Shown piece after piece: positions 57,313 through 64,000 of a DNA stretch of 64,000 nucleotides (within the stretch, counting starts at the first letter, position 1; each line of letters starts with the position of its first letter). Location of the stretch: the NCBI RefSeq assembly GCF_030818545.1, contig NZ_JAUTAH010000001.1, positions 377,001 through 441,000 of the forward strand, written 5' to 3'. The translations under genes were made by a program, and so were the position numbers. The DNA comes from Brevundimonas sp. SORGH_AS_0993 (lineage in GTDB: Bacteria; Pseudomonadota; Alphaproteobacteria; Caulobacterales; Caulobacteraceae). A model generated the notes under the pieces. That model searched no databases, was not told the DNA's origin, and worked only from the letters and a program-made list of their open reading frames with translations.

Positions 57313-60300
57313 ATGACGTCTGGCGGGTTTAAGCATCACGGCGAAGGCCGGTCGGTGTTCCTGGATGCGAGTGGGCGGCGGGCGCGGCGGTTGCGGTTGG
57401 CGGCGCTGGTGGCGGCGATGATCGCCGCTGTGGTGCTGACGGGCTTCATCGCCAGTCTGATGGTCTTGCCTCGGTTGTCCGGCCTGTCGGTGGCGCCCAA
57501 TCCTGCGGCGAACATCGCGCACCGGACCCACGGCGTCGAACGCGCCCTGTTGCGCTACATCGACCGCCAGAACCGCCACGCGCCGCATCCGCCGGCGACG
57601 CCGGGCCAGTCGATCATCGCGGGGGCTTGGTTCGCGCCCTGGGAGGACGGGGCGGTGGATTCCTTCACCCGGCACGCCGGAGACCTGACCCACGTCTATC
57701 CGACCTGGGTCGAGCTGCGGGATGACGGCGCCGACATCCTGACGACCGACTGGGATCCGACCCGCAGCCCCACGACCCGGCCTATGGTGGCCGCCGCACG
57801 GGCGCATGGGGTCAAGATCGTTCCGGTGGTCGGCAATGCGACCGAGGGCCGGTTCGACGCCGGCCGCATCGATCGGATGCTGGCGCCGGGAAACGCCCAG
57901 CATGTGATGGATCGACTTATCGACTTCGTCACCGTCAACAACTTCGCCGGTCTGCAGATCGACTTCGAACAGATGACGCCCGAGCAGATCGCGCGGGTCG
58001 CGCCTTGGATGGCCCAACTGCGCCAGCGCCTCAACGCGCAGGGCAAGGAGCTGTCAGTCGCGCTGGAAGTCAGCCTGAGCGACGCCGACATCCGCGCCCT
58101 GTCCGGCGTGGTCGATTACGCCGCGATCATGGCCTATGACGAGCATGGCGAGGACAGCCGGCCGGGACCGATCTCTTCGGCCCTGTTCGTGAACAAGGCG
58201 ATCGAGCGTTTCACCCGCCTGGTTCCGGCGAACAAGCTTATCCTGGGCATCGGCGTCTATGCCTATGACTGGCGCGAGGATGGCGGCCCGGCCGATTCGC
58301 TGACGACGACGGCGGCCCTGACGGCGGCGCGCGGTTATCGTCCCGAGGATGATCCGGCCAAGGTGATGGACTTCGATCCGACCGCTCTTCAATCGACCTT
58401 CAGCTACACCGACGACCAAGGTCGGGCGCACGAAGTGTGGTTGCAGGACGCCACCTCGGTCGCCAACGCCATGACCATGAGCCGGGGACGAGGCTTGCGC
58501 GGCGCCTCCCTATGGGCGCTGGGCGAGGAGGATCCTACCAGTTGGACGGTCTTCGGCCGTAAAGCCCAGCCGGCGATCCGGCAGATCGCGGCCTTGCAGC
58601 ATGTCGTCCTGACCCAGCAGATCGCCTTCACTGGCCAAGGCGAACTGCTGAACGTCATCGATTCCCCCCACCCGGGTGAACGGCGCATCGCCGTCGATCC
58701 GGTCAGCGGCCTGGTGACGGACGCGGTCTGGACGCGCTGGCCCTCGGCCTGGACGGTGCGGCGCACGGGCGCGCCAGACAAGACCCTGGCCCTGACCTTC
58801 GACGACGGGCCGGACCCGGAATGGACGCCGCAGATTCTGGACGTGCTGAAGGCCAAGGGCGTCAAGGCGACCTTCTTCATGATCGGCGGCGCGGCGGCGT
58901 CCAACCCCGCCCTGGTTCGCCGTGTGCGGGACGAGGGGCACGAGATCGGCAACCACTCCTTCACCCATCCCAACATGGCCCATGTGGACGAGGAGCGGGT
59001 GCGTCTGGAGCTGACGGCGGCGGACCGCGCCTTGGAAAGCATCCTGGGTCGCCAAGTCACCCTGTTCCGCCCACCCTACAACGCCGATTCCGAACCCCAG
59101 ACCTATGGCGAAATCCTGCCGATCGCGGTGGCGTCCAAGCTGGGCTACACCACGGCGGGCGAGTCCATCGACCCAAATGACTGGAACCTGGACCGGCCCA
59201 GCCCCGGCGGCGGCACGCATCGCCTGCGCCCGGACGAGATCGTGGCCAATGTCCTGGCGCAGGCGGACGCCGGCCACGCCGTCCTGCTGCACGATGCTGG
59301 CGGCGATCGCTCGGCGACGGTGAAGGCGCTGCCGGCCATTATCGATGGTCTGCGCGCACGCGGCTATCGGTTGACGACCATCGGCGGCCTGGTCGGCCGC
59401 ACGCCCGATCAGACGATGCCCGCGCTGCCGGCGGCCGAACGGTCGCTGATCGCTGCGGATTCGGCGGCCTTCGGCTTTTCGCACATGGTCGGGATGGTGC
59501 TGTTCGTCGGATTCAACCTGGCCATCGCCCTGGGGTTGGCGCGGATCGTCCTGATGATGCTGCTGGCGTCCCGTCGGCGGCGTCATGCGCCCAAGGCCGA
59601 TCCATCGACGCCCGCGCCGCGTGTCGATGTTCTGGTCGCCGCCTATAATGAAGCGACCGTGATTGTCCGGACCATCGACAGCCTGCTGGCCAGCCGCGGG
59701 GTGGAGGTCGGCGTCCTGGTGGTCGATGACGGTTCAACCGACGGCACCTATGAAGTGGTCGAGGCGGCGTTCGGCGACGACTCCCGCGTGCGTCTGCAGC
59801 GCAAGCCGAACGGCGGCAAGGCCTCGGCCCTGAACCTGGCGCTGCAGGACGCCACAGCCCCCCTGGTCGTGGGCGTGGACGCCGACACCCAGCTGTCTGG
59901 GGACGCCCTGGCCCGGCTGGCCGCCTGGTTCGTCGATCCCAAGGTCGGCGCCGTCGCCGGCAATGTGAAGGTCGGCAACCGCAGAAACCTGGTCACGCGC
60001 TGGCAGTCGATCGAATACATCACCAGCCAGAATATCGACCGGCGGGCGCTGGCCCTGTTGAACGCCGTCACCGTCGTGCCGGGGGCCATCGGCGCCTGGC
60101 GCACGGAAGCACTGAAGACGCTGGGCGGCTATCGCTCGGACACCTTGGCGGAAGACATGGACCTGACGTGGCGGGTGCGGGAGGCGGGGTGGGTCATCGC
60201 CAACGAACCCAAGGCCCTGGCCTTCACCGAGGCGCCGTCATCGTTGGGCGGCCTGCTGAAACAACGTTTCCGCTGGAGCTTCGGCACCCTGCAATGCCTG

Positions 60301-60738
60301 TGGAAGCATCGGCGCTCGACCTTCCGGCATGGCTGGTTCGGCGGCCTGGCCCTGCCCAGTCTGTGGCTGTTCCAGATCATGGGGCAGGTGCTGGCGCCCC
60401 TGATCGACCTGCAACTGGCTGCCGCCATCGTGATCCAGCTGCTGTCATGGTTGGCGACGTTGCAGCATTCGGACATCGAAGCGACGCCCAATCCGACGCT
60501 GTGGTTCACCCTGGCCGTCTATGTGGCCTTTACGGTGCTAGAGCTGGGCGCGGGCTGGATCGCCTTCGGCTTCGACAAGGAGAAGCGCGGCGATCTGTGG
60601 CTGCTGCCGACCCAGCGGTTCGTCTATCGCCAGATCATGTATGTGGTGGTGTGGCGGGCGCTGGAACGGGCGCTGTCGGGCCTTGGTCAGACCTGGGGCA
60701 AGCTCAAGCGCACGGGCGACGTTCGGGCGCCGGCCTGA
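57313..60738 (+). CDS. Three-domain membrane protein: GH18-like hydrolase, NodB polysaccharide deacetylase and processive GT2 glycosyltransferase
   Basis: 1141 residues. An N-terminal membrane anchor (about 28-52) leads to a periplasmic GH18-like barrel (about 95-420) with the acidic QIDFEQM catalytic strand (about 215) and MAYDEHGED. Next is a NodB deacetylase (about 485-690) with motifs TFDDGPDP and HSFTHPN and the FRPPYNADS block. A membrane segment (about 725-755) is followed by a cytoplasmic GT2 domain with LVAAYNEA, GVDADTQL, EDMDLTWR and QRFRWSFGT (about 984), the processive-synthase set, then C-terminal membrane helices (about 1010-1085). This order is known in bacteria and suggests synthesis and deacetylation of a GlcNAc polymer, with the GH18 part trimming it. 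It lies beside the hfa island. Confidence 0.92.
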   Translation: MTSGGFKHHGEGRSVFLDASGRRARRLRLAALVAAMIAAVVLTGFIASLMVLPRLSGLSVAPNPAANIAHRTHGVERALLRYIDRQNRHAPHPPATPGQSIIAGAWFAPWEDGAVDSFTRHAGDLTHVYPTWVELRDDGADILTTDWDPTRSPTTRPMVAAARAHGVKIVPVVGNATEGRFDAGRIDRMLAPGNAQHVMDRLIDFVTVNNFAGLQIDFEQMTPEQIARVAPWMAQLRQRLNAQGKELSVALEVSLSDADIRALSGVVDYAAIMAYDEHGEDSRPGPISSALFVNKAIERFTRLVPANKLILGIGVYAYDWREDGGPADSLTTTAALTAARGYRPEDDPAKVMDFDPTALQSTFSYTDDQGRAHEVWLQDATSVANAMTMSRGRGLRGASLWALGEEDPTSWTVFGRKAQPAIRQIAALQHVVLTQQIAFTGQGELLNVIDSPHPGERRIAVDPVSGLVTDAVWTRWPSAWTVRRTGAPDKTLALTFDDGPDPEWTPQILDVLKAKGVKATFFMIGGAAASNPALVRRVRDEGHEIGNHSFTHPNMAHVDEERVRLELTAADRALESILGRQVTLFRPPYNADSEPQTYGEILPIAVASKLGYTTAGESIDPNDWNLDRPSPGGGTHRLRPDEIVANVLAQADAGHAVLLHDAGGDRSATVKALPAIIDGLRARGYRLTTIGGLVGRTPDQTMPALPAAERSLIAADSAAFGFSHMVGMVLFVGFNLAIALGLARIVLMMLLASRRRRHAPKADPSTPAPRVDVLVAAYNEATVIVRTIDSLLASRGVEVGVLVVDDGSTDGTYEVVEAAFGDDSRVRLQRKPNGGKASALNLALQDATAPLVVGVDADTQLSGDALARLAAWFVDPKVGAVAGNVKVGNRRNLVTRWQSIEYITSQNIDRRALALLNAVTVVPGAIGAWRTEALKTLGGYRSDTLAEDMDLTWRVREAGWVIANEPKALAFTEAPSSLGGLLKQRFRWSFGTLQCLWKHRRSTFRHGWFGGLALPSLWLFQIMGQVLAPLIDLQLAAAIVIQLLSWLATLQHSDIEATPNPTLWFTLAVYVAFTVLELGAGWIAFGFDKEKRGDLWLLPTQRFVYRQIMYVVVWRALERALSGLGQTWGKLKRTGDVRAPA

Positions 60739-60830
60739 CCGCCGCGCCGCATCGACAGCCCGACGCTTAGCCGCTAGGGCGGGCGTCGGACTGTGCTGTT
60801 CGGCGGTCCGCTGGATTGGAGATCGCCGCC

Positions 60831-62345
60831 GTGGACGCCCCCTCGAAGCCTATAGACCGCATCGTCATCGTCGGTGGCGGAACGGCCGGCTGGATGGCTG
60901 CGGCCGCCCTGGCCCACACCTTCAACGGCTCGGGCAAGACCGTCACCCTGGTGGAATCGGCAGTCATCGGCATCATCGGGGTGGGCGAGGCGACGATTCC
61001 GGAAATCCTGAAGTTCAACGCCCGCCTCGGCATCGACGAGGCCGATTTTCTCCGTGAGACCAAGGCCACCTTCAAACTAGGCATCGAGTTCGACGGTTGG
61101 CGGCGCGAGGGGGAGCGGTACTTCCACCCCTTCGGCGCCTTCGGCCTGGACATGGAGGGCATCGCCTTCCACCACTTCTGGCTCAAGGCTCGCGCCGAGG
61201 GTGGCGACGAGCCTCTGGAGACCTATTCCATGGCCTGGCAAGCGGCGCGCCGGGGCCGGTTCGCCCATCCGCAGGGCGGGCCGCAGTCGCCCCTGTCCAG
61301 CCTGGGCTACGCCTATCATTTCGATGCGGGTCTTTACGCCGCTTTCCTGCGCCGCTTCGCCGAAGGGCAGGGCGTCGTTCGCCACGAGGGCAAGGTGGTC
61401 GAGGTCCGGCGCGGCGAGGACGGCGATCTGTCCGGCCTGACTCTGGACGACGGACGAACGATCGAGGGCGACTTCTTCATCGACTGCACCGGCTTCATCG
61501 GCCTGTTGATCGAACGGACGCTGGAGGCCGGCTATGAGGACTGGTCTCGTTGGCTCCCTTGCGACAGCGCTGTCGCCGTGCCGTGCGAACGGGCCGGGCC
61601 GCTGTCGCCCTATACGCGCGCGACCGCGCGAGAGGCCGGCTGGCAATGGCGCATTCCGCTGCAGCACCGGGTCGGCAACGGCTATGTCTATGCGTCGGAT
61701 CACATTTCCCACGATGCGGCCGAGGCGGCGCTGATGGCGCGACTGGAAGGGCCGGCCCTGGCGGAACCGCGGCGGCTACGGTTCAAGACCGGACGTCGGC
61801 GCGAATGCTGGAAGCGGAACTGCGTCGCCGTGGGCCTGTCCAGCGGCTTTCTTGAACCGCTGGAATCGACCAGCATCCACCTGATCCAGAGCGCCATCAC
61901 CAAGCTGATCAACCTGTTCCCGGCCAAGCGCGACGACGATGGCCTGAGGGCGACATTCAACGCCCTGATGGAAGAGGAATTCACAACGGTGCGAGACTTC
62001 CTGATCCTGCACTACAAGGTGACGGAGCGGGCGGGCACGACCTTCTGGGATGAGGTCAGAACCATGACCGTGCCGGATCGTCTGGTCGAGAAGATCGCCC
62101 TGTTCCAGGCGACGGGGCGAATCGTCCGGCGCGATCACGACATCTTCGCCGAGAGCAGTTGGCTGGCGGTCGCCGTGGGGCAGGGGGTGAAGCCCACGGG
62201 TCGTCACCCCGTGTCGGATGTTCTGGGGCGGGACGAGAACAGGGGGCGGCTGGCGGCCATTCGCGACAGCATCTGGCGCACAGCCGATGCGTTGCCCTCT
62301 CATGAAGAAGCCCTGACGGCCGCCATGGGCGTCCGCAGGGGTTAG
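60831..62345 (+). CDS. Tryptophan-halogenase-family FAD-dependent protein
   Basis: 504 residues from GTG 60831 with GGAG 9 nt upstream; a TTG at 60816 lies too close to that site. FAD motif GGGTAGWMAAAALA (about residue 15). The halogenase-family WxWxIP motif is present as GWQWRIPLQ. ESTSIHLIQSAITKLINLFP with FLEPLE matches the catalytic-Glu region, and RETKATFKLGIEF holds the Lys believed to form the chloramine. The sequence fits bacterial flavin halogenases found next to TonB receptors of the Caulobacter/Xanthomonas type, whose substrates are mostly unknown. Located directly before such a receptor. Confidence 0.88.
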   Translation: MDAPSKPIDRIVIVGGGTAGWMAAAALAHTFNGSGKTVTLVESAVIGIIGVGEATIPEILKFNARLGIDEADFLRETKATFKLGIEFDGWRREGERYFHPFGAFGLDMEGIAFHHFWLKARAEGGDEPLETYSMAWQAARRGRFAHPQGGPQSPLSSLGYAYHFDAGLYAAFLRRFAEGQGVVRHEGKVVEVRRGEDGDLSGLTLDDGRTIEGDFFIDCTGFIGLLIERTLEAGYEDWSRWLPCDSAVAVPCERAGPLSPYTRATAREAGWQWRIPLQHRVGNGYVYASDHISHDAAEAALMARLEGPALAEPRRLRFKTGRRRECWKRNCVAVGLSSGFLEPLESTSIHLIQSAITKLINLFPAKRDDDGLRATFNALMEEEFTTVRDFLILHYKVTERAGTTFWDEVRTMTVPDRLVEKIALFQATGRIVRRDHDIFAESSWLAVAVGQGVKPTGRHPVSDVLGRDENRGRLAAIRDSIWRTADALPSHEEALTAAMGVRRG

Positions 62346-62460
62346 GTCCGCCCGTATGGCGGGACCGGCTGAAGCCCGATGTGGTCGTTTGTGCCCGTCC
62401 CAGGCGAACCTGCGGTGGACGGAACCCAGACAGCTGCACTCGGTCCCCGATCGAAATATG

Positions 62461-62480
62461 GATTGACATCGCTGTCAATC
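62461..62480. promoter_or_regulatory. LacI-type dyad operator upstream of the partial TonB receptor gene
   Basis: A perfect inverted repeat: arms GATTGACA and TGTCAATC around a 4-nt TCGC centre, a shape typical of LacI/GalR-family operators. It overlaps a TTGACA -35-like hexamer (62463-62468) and lies 87 nt before the receptor GTG. A second weaker dyad (TGTCC/GGACA) spans 62484-62505. No LacI gene is in the window. Confidence 0.7.
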
Positions 62481-62566
62481 GGTTGTCCATACGCTGACAC
62501 GGACAGTCGACAAGACTGCCGATAACATTGCGACGGCCCGCACCGTCGTCCTCGGGGGGACCTAAA

Positions 62567-64000
62567 GTGAAGTCAGAGATGTTCCATACCGTGCATGCGC
62601 CCGTGATGGGTCGTGGCCTGCGCCGTTCCGTTTCCGCCCTGGCCTTGACGGTCGCCGTGGCGGGGGCGGGGGCCGCCCACGCCCAAACCACCGCCGCGCC
62701 CCAGACGCCAGCGCCCCAGACGGCCGAGCCCGCCGCCGACGGCGCGACCCAGGTGGACGACATCGTCGTCACCGGCATCCGCGCCCGGATCGCCTCGTCC
62801 CAGAACATCAAGCGCAACGCGGACACATTCGTGGACGCCGTCACGGCCGACGACATCGGCGCCCTGCCGGACAAGTCGGTCAACGAGGTGCTTCAACGCA
62901 TCCCCGGCGTGAACATCAACCGCTTCCAGGGCCCGACGGACCCCGACCACTTCTCGGTCGAAGGCTCCAACGTCATCATCCGCGGCCTGAGCTACGTCCG
63001 CTCGGAGTTCAACGGCCGCGACGCCTTCAGCGTGAACACCGGCCGCGCCCTGGGTTTCAACGACGTGTCGCCCGAGCTGCTGTCCAGCGTCCAGGTGTTC
63101 AAGAATGCGACCGCCGACCGGATCGAAGGCGGCATCGCCGGCGTGGTCGATCTGCGCACGCGCAAGCCCTTCGACAGCCGCAAGTTCGTCTTCGGCGCGA
63201 CGGCGGAAGGGTCCTATGGCGACCTGCGCGAAAAGGCGGGTCTGGGCTATTCGGCCCTGGTCAGCAACGTCTGGGACACCCAGTACGGTTCGTTCGGCGC
63301 CCTGCTGAGCTATGGCGAATCCGACCTTTATTCCGAGGCTTACGGCACTCACCTGACGGACTTCACCTATCGGTCCGACCTGTCGAACGGCAATGATCGC
63401 CGCTACGTCCCGCGCGGCGGCGCGGTGCGGACCCAGCAGTTCGACCGTTCGCGCTCGACCCTGGACGGTTCGCTGCAGTGGGAATCGACCGACGGTCGCG
63501 CCAAGCTGACGGGCGAATACATCCGCGCCGACTCGACCTCGGCCTGGGGCGAACGGGTGGTCGAAGTGGACCTGGGCAGCGGCGGCAATCCGACGCCCTT
63601 GCCGGGCCAGTCGTTCACCTATGATTCCAACGGCGTCTTCACCAGCGGCCTCTTGGTCAACAATGCGCCGAACCTGCAGGTCCTGCCCAAGCGTCAGCGC
63701 GATCTGCAGACCCTGACCGAAGACTTCTCCCTGGCCGCCGAATTCCATCCGACCGATCGCCTGTCGATCTGGCTGGATGCGCAATACAGCAAGGCCACCG
63801 CCGACGATCTGGACATGAGCGTCTATGGCGCCATCACGCCGCTCTACACCCTGATCGGCGAAGGCCGCCACGGCGTGCCGGACATCCAGTTCGTCGATTC
63901 CTCGGGCCAGCCCTCAGCGCGCACGAACGATCCGGCGAACTTCTATTACCGCGCCGCGATGGATCACATCGAACAGTCCGACGGCGACCAGAAGGCGTTT
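62567..64000 (+). CDS. TonB-dependent receptor, Xanthomonas/Caulobacter carbohydrate type (5' part; continues beyond the window)
   Basis: 478 codons read to the window end with no stop. GTG 62567 follows a GGGGGA ribosome-binding site. A signal peptide is cleaved near AAHAQTT (residue 38). A TonB-box-like DDIVVTGIRARI follows at about 65-75. The plug domain (LPDKSVNEVLQRIPGVNINRF, SSVQVFKNATADRIEGGIAGVVDLRTRKPFD) is diagnostic of the large Caulobacter/Xanthomonas receptor family, whose members import maltose, chitin or other oligosaccharides. The barrel is only partly included. Adjacent halogenase and LacI-type operator fit a sugar-uptake locus. Confidence 0.93.
   Translation, partial: MKSEMFHTVHAPVMGRGLRRSVSALALTVAVAGAGAAHAQTTAAPQTPAPQTAEPAADGATQVDDIVVTGIRARIASSQNIKRNADTFVDAVTADDIGALPDKSVNEVLQRIPGVNINRFQGPTDPDHFSVEGSNVIIRGLSYVRSEFNGRDAFSVNTGRALGFNDVSPELLSSVQVFKNATADRIEGGIAGVVDLRTRKPFDSRKFVFGATAEGSYGDLREKAGLGYSALVSNVWDTQYGSFGALLSYGESDLYSEAYGTHLTDFTYRSDLSNGNDRRYVPRGGAVRTQQFDRSRSTLDGSLQWESTDGRAKLTGEYIRADSTSAWGERVVEVDLGSGGNPTPLPGQSFTYDSNGVFTSGLLVNNAPNLQVLPKRQRDLQTLTEDFSLAAEFHPTDRLSIWLDAQYSKATADDLDMSVYGAITPLYTLIGEGRHGVPDIQFVDSSGQPSARTNDPANFYYRAAMDHIEQSDGDQKAF

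Overview
The window is GC-rich, densely packed chromosomal DNA from an alphaproteobacterium. It most likely comes from the Caulobacteraceae, with Brevundimonas or a close relative as the best guess. The grounds are the holdfast polysaccharide (hfs) and holdfast anchor (hfa) genes, a TonB receptor of the Xanthomonas/Caulobacter type, the plsY-dprA-topA and gatCA/gatB blocks, and many GTG/TTG starts with 4-nt stop/start overlaps. No prophage, insertion sequence, CRISPR array or rRNA is visible. The only RNA gene found is one tRNA-Ser(GCU).

Layout. 1-8 kb: housekeeping genes on the minus strand (partial SDR oxidoreductase, cvpA-purF, radA, dnaB-alr) plus a Yip1-like membrane protein. 8.4-13.6 kb: two paralogous TonB-dependent receptors in tandem. 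14-15.3 kb: rpsF-rpsR-rplI. 15.4-19.7 kb: mgtE, then the leucine-catabolism pair mccB-liuC on the plus strand. 19.7-30.5 kb: topA, dprA-plsY, a GDPD lipoprotein with ubiM, a non-catalytic dihydroorotase homologue (pyrC') with pyrB, an AEC transporter and ruvX. 30.6-38.3 kb: gatC-gatA and gatB, split by an alcohol/aldehyde oxidation cassette (GAF-Fis regulator, aldehyde dehydrogenase, zinc alcohol dehydrogenase) with a clear dyad operator. 38.4-40.7 kb: two RcnB-family periplasmic proteins and a Sel1-like protein.

40.7-57 kb is the surface-attachment region. Genes hfsD, hfsA and hfsB (export) face hfsE-hfsF-two glycosyltransferases (sugar priming, flipping and assembly). After tRNA-Ser, a periplasmic superoxide dismutase, a transglutaminase-like protein and a photolyase comes a holdfast-anchor island: a secreted repeat protein, hfaA, two translationally coupled CsgG/HfaB-like secretion proteins (one a lipoprotein, one not), and a second, longer repeat protein on the opposite strand. 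The two repeat proteins share a 45-49-residue unit. Together with HfaA and the paired CsgG-like proteins they look like an elaborated curli-like anchor system, and I consider this the most novel part of the window.

57.3-64 kb: a 1141-residue protein fusing a GH18-like domain, a NodB-type deacetylase and a processive GT2 glycosyltransferase. It is followed by a tryptophan-halogenase-family flavoprotein and a partial TonB receptor preceded by a perfect LacI-type dyad, a typical carbohydrate-uptake arrangement. Functional names rest on motifs and gene order read by eye; no database search was run.
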